Shown here: positions 48,778 to 61,281 of the stretch, piece by piece
Position numbering within the stretch: position 1 is the first letter of the stretch
Layout of the letters: every line of letters begins with the position of its first letter
Assembly: GCF_033118175.1 (NCBI RefSeq)
Contig: NW_026870906.1
Coordinates: 1,922,001-1,986,000 of the forward strand
Length of the DNA stretch: 64,000 nucleotides
Source: Dama dama
Lineage: Eukaryota; Chordata; Mammalia; Artiodactyla; Cervidae
Reading direction: 5' to 3'
Notes under the pieces: generated by a model
What the model was told of the DNA's origin: nothing
What the model saw: the letters and a program-made list of their open reading frames with translations, nothing else
The model's database searches: none
Translations under genes and position numbers: made by a program

Positions 48778-49115
48778 AGCTCTTCATATTTTTCACACCT
48801 TTTAATGCTCTTCATCTTTTTCAAAACCGTATCATGCTCATGGTATTTTTCAGACTGTTTCATGCTCCTCATATTTTTGACACCTTTTGAAGCTCTTCAT
48901 ATTTTTCACACCGTTTCAGGCTCTTCATGTTTCTCATCAAAGCTTCAGGCTCCTCCTATTTTTCAGACCGTTACATGCTCCTCATATATGTGACACCATT
49001 TGAAGCTCTTCATATTTTTCACACCTTTTCATGCTCTTCATGTTTTTTAACATCGCTTCATGCTCCTCCTTTTTTTCACTCAATTCATGCTTCTCATATT
49101 TTTGACACCTTTTGA
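48778..49115 (+). repeat. 338-bp three-unit higher-order repeat, copy c
   Basis: Tandem to copy b. After 49115 it continues as copy a does after 46382 (CATATTCTTCAAAACC and TTCAGACTCTTTC), so the original duplication reached further than 338 bp and copy b is an added inner repeat. Confidence 0.9.
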
Positions 49116-51362
49116 AGCTCTTCATATTTTTCACACCTTTTCATGCTCTTCATATTCTTCAAAACCATTTCATGCTCATCCTATTTTTCAGACTCTTTCA
49201 TGCTCCTCATATTTTTGATACCTTTTGAAGCTCTTCATATTTTCACACCTTTTCATGCTCTTCATGTTTTTCAACACCGCTTCATGCTCCTCCTTTTTTT
49301 CAGTCATTTCATGCTTCTCATATTTTTGACACCTTTTGAAGCTCTTCATATTTTTCACACCTTTATATGCTGTTCATCTTTTTCAAAACCGTATCATGCT
49401 CATGGTATTTTTCAGACTGTTTCATGCTCCTCATATTTTTGACACCTTTTGAAGCTCTTCATATTTTTCACACCTTTTCAGGCTCTTCATGTTTTTGAAC
49501 ACTGCTTCATGCTCCTCTTATTTTTCATATCGTTTCATGCTCTTCATATTTTTGACACCTTTTGAAGCTCTTCATATTTTTCACACCTTTTCAGTCTCTT
49601 CATGTTTTTCAACACCGCTTCTTGCTCCTCCTGTTTTGCAGACCGTTTAATGCTTCTCATATTTTTGATACGTTTTGAAGCTCTTCATATTTTTCACACC
49701 TTTTCAGGCTCTTCATATATTTGAACACCGTTTCATGTTCCTTCTATTTTTCAGACCGTTTCATGCTCCTCATATTTTTGACACCTTTTGAAGCTCTTCA
49801 TATTTTTCACATCTTTTCAGGCTCTTCATGTTTTTGAACATCGCTTCATGCTCCTCTTATTTTTCATATCGTTTCATGCTCTTCATATTTTTGACACCTT
49901 TTGAAGCTCTTCATATTTTTCACACCTTTTCAGGCTTTTCATTTTTTCAAACCTTTTGACGCTCTTCATATTTTTCAAACTTTTTCAGGCTCTTCATGTT
50001 TTGAACACCGCTTCATGCTCCTCCCTATTTTTCAGACCGTTTCATGCTCCTCATATTTTTGACACCTTTTGAAACTCTTCATATTTTTCACACCTTTTCA
50101 GGCTTTTCATGTTTTTGAACACCGCTTCATGCTGCTCCTATTACTCACACATTTTGTAGCTCTTCATATTTTTCACACCTTTTCAGGCTCTTCATGTTTT
50201 TGAAAACCGTTGCACACTGCTCCTATTTTTCAGACTGTTTCATGCTCCTCATATTTTTGACACTTTTTGAAGCTCTTCATTTTTTTCACAGCTTTTCAGG
50301 CTCTTCAAGTTTTTCAAAACCGTTTTATGCTCCTCCTATTTTTCAGACCGTTTCATGCTCCTCATATTTTTGACACCTTTTGAAGCTGTTCATATTTTTC
50401 ACACCTTTTCATGCTCTTCATGTTTTTCGACACCAATTCATGCACCTCCTATTTTTCAGAACGTTCATGCTCCTCATATTTTTGACACATTTTGAAGCTC
50501 CTCATATATTTCACACTTTTTCATGCACTTCATGGTTTTAAACTCCACTTCTTGCTCCTCCTATTTTTCAGACCGTTTCATGCTCATCTCATTTTTAACA
50601 TCTTTTGAAGCTCTTCATATTTTTCACACCTTTTGAAGCTCCTCATATTTTTCACATGTTTTCAGGCTCTTCATGTTTTTCAACAACGCTTCATGCTCCT
50701 CCTATATTTCAAACCGTTTCATGCTCCTCATATATTTGACACCTTTTGAAGCTCTTCATATTTTTCACACCTTTTCAGACTCTTCAATATTTTTCAACAT
50801 CACTTCATGCTCCTCCTATATTTCAGACCGTTTCATGCTCGTCATATTTTTGACACCTTTTGAAGCTCCTCATATATTTCACACCATTTCAGGCTCTTCA
50901 TGTTTTTCAAAACCATTCATGCTCCTCCTATTTTTCATACCGTTTCATGCTCATCTCATTTTTGACACCTTTTGAAGCTTTTTATATTTTGCACATCTTT
51001 TGAAGCTCTTCACATTTTTCACACGTTTTCAGGCTCTTCATGTTTTTCAACACCGCTTCATGCTCCTCCTATATTTCAGACCGTTTCATGCTCCTCATAT
51101 TTTTGACACCTTTTGAAACTCTTCATATTTTTCACACCTTTTGAAGCTGTTCATATTTTTCACACGTTTTCATGCTCTTCATCTTTTCAACACCGCTTCA
51201 TGCTGCTCCTATTTTTCAGACCGTTTCATGCTCTTCATAATTTTGACACCGTTTGAAGCTCTTCATATATTTCACACATTTTCAGGCTCTTCATTTTTTT
51301 GAATACAGCTTCATGTTCCTCCTGTTTTTCAGAACGTTCATGCTCCTCATATTTTTGACACA
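49116..51362 (+). repeat. Ordinary satellite array
   Basis: It includes the third relative of the 168-bp repeat at 49859-50041 and D3 plus double-A units near 50578-50645 and 50945-51010. Toward 51 kb, A subunits become more frequent, leading into the pure A run. No gene is visible. Confidence 0.82.
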
Positions 51363-51726
51363 TTTTGAAGCTCCTCATATTTTTCACACCTTTTGAAGCT
51401 CTTCATATTTTTCATACCTTTTGAAGCTCTTCATATTTTTCACACCTTTTGAAGCTCCTCATATTTTTCACACCTTTTGAAGCTCTTCTTATTTTTCACA
51501 CCTTTTGAAGCTCTTCATATTTTTCACACCTTTTGAAGCTCCTCATATTTTTCACACCTTTTGAAGCTCTTCATATTTTTCACACCTTTTGAAGCTCTTC
51601 ATATTTTTCACACCTTTTGAAGCTCTTCATATTTTTCACACCTTTTGAAGCTCCTCATATTTTTCTCACCTTTTGAAGCTCTTCATATTTTTCACACCTT
51701 TTGAAGCTCTTCATATTTTTCACATG
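51363..51726 (+). repeat. Pure run of 13 A subunits (13 x 28 bp)
   Basis: Thirteen A subunits follow one another with an exact 28-bp period and no B, C or D. Differences are few: CATACC in number 2, CTTCTTATT in number 5, TCTCACC in number 11 and CACATG in number 13. The base after GAAGCTC is C in numbers 1, 4, 7 and 11 (GCTCCTCAT) and T in the others (GCTCTTCAT), hinting at an inner three-subunit (84 bp) period. It is flanked on both sides by normal array. Confidence 0.95.
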
Positions 51727-51799
51727 TTTTCAGGCTCTTCATGTTTTTCAACACGGCTTCATGCTCCTCCTATATTTCAGAACGTTTCATGCTCCTCAT

Positions 51800-52275
51800 A
51801 TTTTTGACACCTTTTGAAGCTCTTCATATTTTTCACACCTTTTGAAGCTTTTCATATTTTTCACACGTTTTCAGACTCTTCATCTTTTCAACACCGCTTC
51901 ATGCTCCTCCTATTTTTCAGACCGTTTCAGGCTCATCTCAATGTTAACATCTTTTGAGCTCTTCATATTTTTCACACCTTTTCAGGCTCTTCATGTTTTT
52001 CAACAACACTTCATGCTCCTGCTATTTTTGAGACCGTTTCAGGCTCATCTCAATGTTAACATCTTTTGAGCTCTTCCTATTTTTCACACATTTTCAGGCT
52101 CTTCATGTTACTGAACACTTCTTCATGCTCCTCCTACTTTTCAGACCGTTTCATGCTCCTAATGTATTTCACACCTTTTGAATCTCTTCATAATTTTCCC
52201 ACGTTTCAGGCTCTTCATGTTTTTGAACACCGTTTAATGGTCTTCCTATTTTTCAGACCGTTTCATGCTCCTCAT
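51800..52275 (+). repeat. 476-bp tandem duplication, first copy
   Basis: It is repeated directly at 52276-52751 at a 476-bp offset (17 x 28 bp). Markers: CATCTTTTCAACACCG, CTCAATGTTAACATCTTTTG, TGTTACTGAACACTTCTTC, and CTCCTCCTACTTTTCAG. Confidence 0.9.
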
Positions 52276-52751
52276 ATTTTTGACACCTTTTGAAGCTCTT
52301 CATATTTTTCACACCTTTTGAAGCTTTTCATATTTTTCACACGTTTTCAGACTCTTCATCTTTTCAACACCGCTTCATGCTCCTCCTATTTTTCAGACTG
52401 TTTCAGGCTCATCTCAATGTTAACATCTTTTGAGCTCTTCATATTTTTCACACCTTTTCAGGCTCTTCATGTTTTTCAACAACACTTCATGCTCCTGCTA
52501 TTTTTCAGACCGTTTCAAGCTCATCTCAATGTTAACTTCTTTTGAGCTCTTCCTATTTTTCACACATTTTCAGGCTCTTCATGTTACTGAACACTTCTTC
52601 ATGCTCCTCCTACTTTTCAGACCATTTCATGCTCCTAATGTATTTCACACCTTTTGAATCTCTTCATAATTTTCCCACCTTTCAGGCTCTTCATGTTTTT
52701 GAACACCGTTTAATGGTCTTCCTATTTTTCAGACCGTTTCATGCTCCTCAT
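52276..52751 (+). repeat. 476-bp tandem duplication, second copy
   Basis: Counterpart of 51800-52275. The TGTTACTGAACACTTCTT marker unit is seen at 52107, 52583, 53597 and, in a changed form, 56528. This unit type has therefore spread over about 4.4 kb. Confidence 0.9.
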
Positions 52752-53019
52752 ATTTTTGACACCTTTAGAAACTCTTCATATTTTTCACACCTTTTCAGGT
52801 TCTTCATGTTTTTGAACACCGTTTCATACTCCTCCTATTTTTCAGACCGTTTCATGCTCTTCATATTTTTGAGACATTTTGAAGCTCTTCATATTTTTCA
52901 CACCTTATCAGGCTCTTCATGTTTTTGAACACCGCTTCATGCTCCTCCTATTTTTCAGAACGTTTCATGCTATTCATGTATTTAACACCTTTTGAAGCTC
53001 TTCATATTTTTCACACCTT

Positions 53020-53385
53020 TTCAGGCTCTTCATGATTTTCAACACCACTTTATGCTCCTCCTATTTTTCAGACCGTTTCATGCTCCTCATAATTTTGACA
53101 CCTTTTGAAGGTCTTCAAATTTTTCACACCTTTTCAGGCTCTTCATCTTTTTCAATACCACTTCATGATCCTCCTATTTCCAGGGCGTTTCATTGTCTCA
53201 TATTTTTGACACCTTTAGAAGCTCTTTATATTTTTCACAACTTTTCAGGCTCTTCATGTTTTTCACAACCGCTTCATGCTCCTCCTATTTTTCAGACAGT
53301 TTCATTCCTCTCATGTATTTCACACCTTTTGAAGCTCTTCATATTTTTCACACCTCTTCAGGCTCTTCATGTTTTCGAACACCGC
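53020..53385 (+). repeat. Duplicated block, copy 1 (about 0.37 kb)
   Basis: It matches 54064-54430 at an offset of 1044-1045 bp. Markers: CTTCAAATTTTTCACACC, CATCTTTTTCAATACC or CATCTTTTTCAACACC, a CAGGGCG/CAGAGCG unit with CATTGT, CTTTAGAAGCTCTTTATA, and TTTTTCACAACCGC. Confidence 0.84.
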
Positions 53386-54063
53386 TTCTTGCTCCTCCTA
53401 TTTTTGAGACCGTTTTATGCTCCACATGTATTTCACAGCTTTTGAATCTCTTCATATTTTTCACACCTTTTCATGCTCTTCATGTTTTTGAACACCGTTT
53501 CAAGCTCCTCTTATTTTTCAAACCGTTTCATACTCCTCATATTTTTGACACCTTTTGAAGCTCTCCATATTTTTCATACCTTTTCAGGCTCTTCATGTTA
53601 CTGAACACTTCTTCATGCTCCTCCTACTTTTCAGACCGTTTCATGCTCCTCATGTATTTCACACCTTTTGAATCTCTTCATAATTTTCCCACCTTTCAGG
53701 CTCTTCATGTTTTTTTAACACCGTTTCATGCTCCTCCTATTTTTCAGACCGTTTCATGCTCCTCATATTTTTGACACATTTTGAGGCTCTTCATATTTTT
53801 CACACCTTTTTAGGCTCTTCATGTTTTTGAACACCGCTTCATGCTCCTCCTATTTTTCAGACCGTTTCATGCTATTCATGTATTTAACACCTTTTGAAGC
53901 TCTTCATATTTTTCACACCTTTTCAGGCTCTTCATGTTTTTGAACACCTTTTCATGCTCCTCGTATTTTTCAGACCGTTTCATGCTCCTCATATTTTTGA
54001 CCCTTTTTGAACCTCCTCATATTTTTCACAGCTTTTGAACCTCTTCATATATTTCACATCATT
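53386..54063 (+). repeat. Ordinary satellite units between duplicated blocks
   Basis: It contains the TGTTACTGAAC marker unit at 53597 and a unit with GCTATTCATGTATTTAAC at 53872 that echoes 52970 (offset 902, eight units). No gene is visible. Confidence 0.8.
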
Positions 54064-54430
54064 TCAGGCTCTTCATGTTTTTCAACACCACTTCATGCTC
54101 CTCCTATTTCTCAGACCCTTTCATGCTTCTCATAATTTTGACACCTTTTGAAGCTCTTCAAATTTTTCACACCTTTTCAGGCTCTTCATCTTTTTCAACA
54201 CCACTTCATGCTCCTCCTATTTTCCAGAGCGTTTCATTGTCCTCATATTTTTGACACCTTTAGAAGCTCTTTATATTTTTCACAACTTTTCAGGCTCTTC
54301 ATGTTTTTCACAACCGCTTCATGCTCCTCCTATTTTTCAGACAGTTTCATTTCTCTCATGTATTTCACACCTTTTGAAGCTCTTCATATTTTTCACAGCT
54401 TTTCAGGCTCTTCATGTTTTTGAACACCAC
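54064..54430 (+). repeat. Duplicated block, copy 2 (about 0.37 kb)
   Basis: Counterpart of 53020-53385. Confidence 0.84.
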
Positions 54431-55469
54431 TTCATGCTCCTCCTATTTTACACACAGTATCATGCTCCTAATATATTTCACAACTTTTGAAGCTCTTCTT
54501 ATTTTTCACACATTTTCAGGCTCTTCATTTGTTTGAACACCGTTTCATGCTCCTCCTAATTTTGAGACCGTTTCATTCTCATCTCATTTTGACAGCTTTT
54601 GAAGCTCTTCATATTTTCACTCCTTTTGAAGCTCTTCATATATTTCACACCTTTTCAGGCTCTTCATATTTTTCAAAACCACTACATGCTCCTCCTAATT
54701 TTCAGACCGTATCATGATCATCTTATTTTGACAGCTTTTGAAGCTCTTCGTATTTTCACACCTTTTGAAGCTCTACATATTATTCACACCTTTTCAGGCT
54801 CTTCATGATTTTCAACACCGCTTCATGCTCATCCTATTTTTCAGACCGTTTCATGCTCATCTCATTTTTGACACCTTTCGAAGCTCTTCATATTTTTTCA
54901 CACGTTTTCAGGCTCTTCAAGTTTTTCAACAACATTTCATGCTCCTTCTATTTTTCAGACCTTTTCATGCTCCTCATATTTTTGACACGTTTTGAGGCTC
55001 TTCATATTTTTCACACCTTTTCAGGCTCTTCATGTTTTTCATCAGCGTTTCATGCTCCTCCTATTTTTCAGACCGTTTCATGCTCCTCATATTTTTGACA
55101 GCTTTTGAAGCTCTTCATATTTTTCACACGTTTTCAGGCTCTTCATCTTTTTCCACACTGCTTCATGCTCCTCCTATTTTTCAGACCGTTTCATGCTCCT
55201 CATGTATTTCACACCTTTTGAAGCTCTTTATATTTTTTACAGCTTTTCAGGCTCTTCATGTTTCTGAACACCGCTTCATGCTCCTCCTATTTTTGAGACC
55301 GTATCATGCTCCTCATATTTTTCACACCTTTTGAAGCTCTTCATATTTTTCACACCTTTTCAGGCTCTTCATGTTTTTGAACACCACTTCATGGTTCTCA
55401 TATTTTTCAGACCGTTTCATGCTCCTCATGTATTTCACACCTTTTGAAGCTCTTTATATTTTTCACACC
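54431..55469 (+). repeat. Ordinary satellite array
   Basis: Units with D3 plus double A near 54580-54650 and 54715-54790, here with a shortened A (CATATTTTCAC). No gene is visible. Confidence 0.82.
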
Positions 55470-55800
55470 TTTTCAGGCTCTTCATGTTTTTGAACACCGC
55501 TTCATGCTCCTCCTATTTTTCCTACCGTTTCATGCTCCTCTTATACTTGACACGTTTTGAAGCTCTGCATATTTTTCAAAACTTTTCAGGCTCTTCATGT
55601 TTTTGAACACCCCTTCATGCTCCTCCTATTTTTCAGACCGTTTCATGCTCCTCATATTTTTGACACATTTTGAAGCTCTTCATATTTTTCACACCTTTTC
55701 AGGCTCTTCATGTTTCTGAACACCGCTTCATGCTCCTCCTATTTTTTAGACCGTTTCATACATCTCAAGAATTTCACACCTTTTGAACCTCTTCATATTT
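55470..55800 (+). repeat. Duplicated block, copy 1 (about 0.33 kb)
   Basis: It matches 56623-56953 at an offset of 1153 bp. Markers: TTTTTCCTACCGTTTC, CTCTTATACTTGACACG or CTCTTATAATTGACACG, GCTCTGCATATTTTTC, AACACCCCTTCATG, and CATACATCTCAAGAATTTC. Confidence 0.87.
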
Positions 55801-56622
55801 TTCACATCTTTTCAGGTTCTTCATGTTTTTCAACACCACTGCATGTTCCTCCTATTTTTCATACCATTTCATGCTCATCTCATTTTTGACACATTTTGAA
55901 GCTCTTCATAGTTTTCACACCTTTTAAAGGTCTTCATATTTTTCACATATTTTCAGGCTCTTCATTTTTTCAACAACGCTTCATGCTCCTCCTATTTTTT
56001 CAGACCTTTTAATGCTCTTCATATTTTTGATACATTTTGAGTCTCTTCATATTTTTCGCACATTTTCAGGCTGTTCATGTTTTCGAACACCGCTTCATGG
56101 TCCTCCTATTTTTCAGACCGTTTCATGCTCCTCATGTATTTCACACCTTTTGAAGCTCTTCATATTTTTCACACTTTTCAGTCTCTCAGGTTTTTGAACA
56201 CAGCTTCATGCTCCTCCTATTTTTCAGACCGTTTCATGCTCCTCATATATTTGATACATTTTGAAGATCTTCATATTTTTCACACCTTTTCAGGTTCTTC
56301 ATGTTTTAGAACATGGCTTCATGCTACTAGTATTTTTGAGACCGTTTCATGCTCCTCATATTTTTGACAACTTTTGAAGCTCTTCATATGTTTCACACCT
56401 TTTCAGGCTCTTCATGTTTTTCAACACCACTTCATGCTCCTGCTATTTTTCAGACCGTTTCAGGCTCATCTCAATGTTAACATCTTTTGAGCTCTTCATA
56501 TTTTTCACACCTTTTCAGGCTCTTCATGTTACTGAACACTTCTTGATGCTCCTCCTACTTTTCAGACCGTTGCATGCTCCTCATGTATTTCACACCTTTG
56601 AATCTCTTCATAATTTTCCCAC

Positions 56623-56953
56623 CTTACAGGCTCTTCATGTTTTTGAACACCGCTTCATGCTCCTCCTATTTTTCCTACCGTTTCATGCTCCTCTTATAAT
56701 TGACACGTTTTGAAGCTCTGCATATTTTTCAAAACTTTTCAGGCTCTTCATGTTTTTGAACACCCCTTCATGCTCCTCCTATTTTTCAGACCATTTCATG
56801 CTCCTCATATTTTTGACACATTTTGAAGCTCTTCATATTTTTCACACCTTTTCAGGCTCTTCATGTTTCTGAACACCGCTTCATGCTCCTCCTATTTTTT
56901 AGACCGTTTCATACATCTCAAGAATTTCACACCTTTTGAACCTCTTCATATTT
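56623..56953 (+). repeat. Duplicated block, copy 2 (about 0.33 kb)
   Basis: Counterpart of 55470-55800. The joint at its left side follows the TGTTACTGAAC marker unit, so two older lineages meet here. Confidence 0.87.
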
Positions 56954-58367
56954 TTCACACCTTTTCAGGATCTTCATGTTTTTCCACATCACTTCATGCT
57001 TCTCGTATTTTTCAGACCGTTTAATGATCCTCATGTATTTCACACCTTCTGAAGCTCTTCATATTTTTCACACGTTTTCAGGCTCTTCATATTTTTGAAC
57101 AACGCTTAATGCTCCTCCTATTTTTCAGACCGTTTCATGCTCCTCATATTTTTGACACCTTTTGAAGCTCTTCATATCTTTCACACCTTTTCAGGCTCTT
57201 CATGATTTTGAACACCGCTTCATGATCCTCCTCTTTTTCAGACCGTTTCATGCTCTTCATATTTTTGACACATTTTGAAGCTCTTCATATTTTTCACATC
57301 TTTTCAGTTTCTTCATGTTTTTGAACACCACCTCATGCTCCTCCTATTTTTCAGAGAGTTTCATGTTCCTCATGTATTTCACACCTTTTGAAGCTCCTCA
57401 TATTTTTCACACCTTTTCTGGCTGTTCAAGTTTTTCCACACAACTTCATGCTTCTCCTATTTTACAGACCGTTTCATGCTCCTCATGTGTTTCACACCTT
57501 TTTAACTCTTCATATTTTTCACTCCGTTTCAGGCTCTCATGTTTTTGATCACCGTTTCATGCTCGTCCTATTTTTCAGACCGTTTCATGCTCCTCATATT
57601 TTTGACAACTTTTGAAGCTCTTCATATTTTTCACACGTTTTCAGGCTCTTCATGTTTTTGACACCGCTTCATTCTAATCCTATTTTCAAACCATATCATG
57701 CTCCTCATATTTTTCACACCTTTTGAAGCTCTTCATATTTTTCACACCTTTTGAAACTCTTCCTAATTTTCACACCTTTTCAGTCCCTTCATGATTTTCA
57801 ACACCGCTTCATGCTCCTCCTATTTTTATGACCGTTTCATGCTCCTCATATTTTTGACACCTTTAGAAGATCTTCATATTTTTCACACTTTTTCAGGCTC
57901 TTCATGTTTTTCAACCCCGCTTCATGCTCCTCCTATTTTTCAGTAGTTTCATGCTTCACATATTTTTGACACCATTTGAAGCTCTTGATATTTTTTACCC
58001 CTTATCATGCTCTTCATATTTTTCAAAACGATTTCATGCTCTTCCTATTTTTCAGACTGTTTCATGCTCCTCAAATTTTTGACACCCTTTGAAGCTCTTT
58101 ATATTCTTCACACCTTTTCAGGCTCTTGATGTTTTTCAACACTGGTTCATGCTCCTCCTATTTTTCAGACCGTTTCATGCTCATCTCATTTTGACACCTT
58201 TTGAAGCTCTTCATATTTTTCACACGTTTTCAGGCCCTTCATGTTTTTCAACACCGCTTCATCCTCCTTCTATTTTTCAGACCGTTTCATGCTCCTCATA
58301 TTTTTCTCACTTTTGAAGCTCTTCATATTTTTTACACCTTTTCAGGCTCTTCATGTTTTTCAACACC

Positions 58368-58451
58368 GCTTCATGTTCCTCCTATTTTTCACACTGCTTC
58401 ATGCTCCTCCTATTTTTCAGACCGCTTCATGCTCCTACTATTTTTCAGACC
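58368..58451 (+). repeat. Triple C subunit
   Basis: C-type subunits at 58368, 58396 and 58424, exactly 28 bp apart. The same run is present in the second copy at 61198-61281. Confidence 0.87.
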
Positions 58452-59339
58452 GCTTCATGCTCCTCATATATTTGACACCTTTTGAAGCTCTTCATATTTC
58501 TCACACGTTTTCAGGCTCTTCATGTTTTTCAACCCCGCTTCATGCTCCTCCCATTTTTCAGACCGTTTCATGCTCCTCATATTTTTGAAACCTTTTGAAG
58601 CTCTTCATAGTTTTCACACCTTTACAGGCTCTTCATGATTTTGAACACCACTTCATGCTCCTAATATTTTCAGACAGTTTTAAGCTCCTCATGTATTTCA
58701 CAACTTTTGAAGCTCTTCATATTTTTCACACCTTTTCAGGCTCTTGATGTTATTAAACACCGTTTCATGCTGCTCCTACTTTTCAGACCGTTTCATACTC
58801 CTCATATATTTGACACATTTTGAAGCTCTTCATATATTTCACACCTTTTCAGGCTCACATGTTTTTGAACACAGCTTCTTTCTCCTCCTATTTTTCAGAC
58901 CGTTTCATGCTCCTCTTATATTTCACACTTTTGAAGCTCTTGCTATTTTTCACACCTTTTCAGTCTCTTCATGTTTTGAACACAGTTTCATGCTACTCGT
59001 ATTTTTCAGACCGTTTCATGCTCCTCATATATTTGGCACCGTTTGAAGCTCTTCATATTTTTCACACGTTTTCAGGCTCTTCATCTTTTTCAACACCACT
59101 TAATGCTCCTCCTATTTTTGAGACCGTTTCATGCTCTTCATGTATTTCTGACTTTTTGAAGCTCTTCATATTTTTCACACGTTTTCAGGCTGTTCATGTT
59201 TTTGAACACCGCTTCATGCTCCTCCTATTTTTCTGAACGCTTCATGCTCATCTCATTTTTGACACCTTTTGAAGCTGTTCATATTTTTCACACCTTTTGA
59301 AGCTCTTCATATTTTTCACACGTTTTCAGGCCCTTCATG

Positions 59340-59385
59340 TTTTTTTTTTTATATTTTTTTTATTTATTTTCTTTTTTTTTTCATG
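59340..59385 (+). other. T-rich insert, second occurrence
   Basis: About 46 bp of T with a few A inside a B subunit, flanked by TTCATG. Same place in the unit and same inner pattern (T-run, ATA, T-run, ATTTATTTT, T-run) as at 34462, but slightly shorter. Confidence 0.87.
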
Positions 59386-61197
59386 TTTTTGAACACCGCT
59401 TCATGCTCCTCCTATTTTTCAGACCGTTTCATGCTCCTCATGAATTTCACACCTTTTGAAGCTCTTCATATTTTTCACACGTTTTCAGGCTCTTCAAGTT
59501 TTGAACACAGCTTCATGCACCTCCTATATTTCAGACCGTTTCATGCTCCTCATGTATTTCACACCTTTTGAAGCTCTTGATATTTTTCACACCTTTTCAG
59601 GCTCTTCTTGTTTTTGAACACCGTTTCATGCTCCTCCTATTTTTCAGACCGTTTCATGCTCTTCATGTATTTTGCACCTTTTGAAGCTCTTCCTATTTTT
59701 CACACCTTTTCAGGCTCTCATGTTTTTGAACACCGCTTCATGCTCCTCCTATTTTTCAGACTGTTTCATGCTCCTCATGTATTTCACACCTTTTCAAGCT
59801 CTTCCTGTTTTTGAACACCGTTTCATACTCCTCATATTTTTCATACCGTTTCATGCTCCTCATATTTTTGACACCTTTTGAAGCTCTTCATATCTTTCAC
59901 ACCTTTTCAGGCTCTTCATGATTTTGAACACCGCTTCATGATCCTCCTCTTTTTCAGACCGTTTCATGCTCTTCATATTTTTGACACATTTTGAAGCTCT
60001 TCATATTTTTCACATCTTTTCAGTTTCTTCATGTTTTTGAACACCACCTCATGCTCCTCCTATTTTTCAGAGAGTTTCATGTTCCTCATATATTTCACAC
60101 CTTTTGAAGCTCCTCATATTTTTCACACCTTTTCTGGCTGTTCAAGTTTTTCCACACAACTTCATGCTTCTCCTATTTTACAGACCGTTTCATGCTCCTC
60201 ATGTGTTTCACACCTTTTGAAGCTCTTCATATTTTTCACTCCGTTTCAGGCTCTCATGTTTTTGATCACCGTTTCATGCTCGTCCTATTTTTCAGACCGT
60301 TTCATGCTCCTCATATTTTTGACAACTTTTGAAGCTCTTCATATTTTTCACACGTTTTCAGGCTCTTCATGTTTTTGACACCGCTTCATTCTAATCCTAT
60401 TTTCAAACCATATCATGCTCCTCATATTTTTCACACCTTTTGAAGCTCTTCATATTTTTCACACCTTTTGAAACTCTTCCTAATTTTCACACCTTTTCAG
60501 TCCCTTCATGATTTTCAACACCGCTTCATGCTCCTCCTATTTTTATGACCGTTTCATGCTCCTCATATTTTTGACACCTTTAGAAGATCTTCATATTTTT
60601 CACACTTTTTCAGGCTCTTCATGTTTTTCAACCCCGCTTCATGCTCCTCCTATTTTTCAGTCGTTTCATGCTTCTCATATTTTTGACACCATTTGAAGCT
60701 CTTCATATTTTTTACCCCTTATCATGCTCTTCATATTTTTCAAAACGATTTCATGCTCTTCCTATTTTTCAGACTGTTTCATGCTCCTCAAATTTTTGAC
60801 ACCCTTTGAAGCTCTTTATATTCTTCACACCTTTTCAGGCTCTTGATGTTTTTCAACACTGGTTCATGCTCCTCCTATTTTTCAGACCGTTTCATGCTCA
60901 TCTCATTTTGACACCTTTTGAAGCTCTTCATATTTTTCACACGTTTTCAGGCCCTTCATGTTTTTCAACACCGCTTCATCCTCCTTCTATTTTTCAGACC
61001 GTTTCATGCTCCTCATATTTTTGACACCTTTTGAAGGTTTTCTTATTTTTCACACCTTTTCAGGCTGTTCATGTTTTTTAACACCGCTTCATCCTCCTTC
61101 TATTTTTCAGACCGTTTCATGCTCCTCATATTTTTCTCACTTTTGAAGCTCTTCATATTTTTTACACCTTTTCAGGCTCTTCATGTTTTTCAACACC

Positions 61198-61281
61198 GCT
61201 TCATGTTCCTCCTATTTTTCACACTGCTTCATGCTCCTCCTATTTTTCAGACCGCTTCATGCTCCTACTATTTTTCAGACC
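61198..61281 (+). repeat. Triple C subunit
   Basis: Copy of 58368-58451 within the second tandem copy, at an offset of 2830 bp. Confidence 0.87.

Larger units (their letters stand above)
57160..59875 (+). repeat. 2.7-kb tandem duplication, first copy
   Basis: It is repeated directly at 59876-62704. The offset is 2716-2717 bp up to about 58300 and about 2830 bp after that. By eye only about ten substitutions and a few one- or two-base indels separate the copies over 2.7 kb. Markers: CACCTCATGCTCC, TTTTCCACACAACTTC, TTTTTGACACCGCTTC, TTTACCCCTTATC, the triple C run, and the T-rich insert. Confidence 0.92.
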
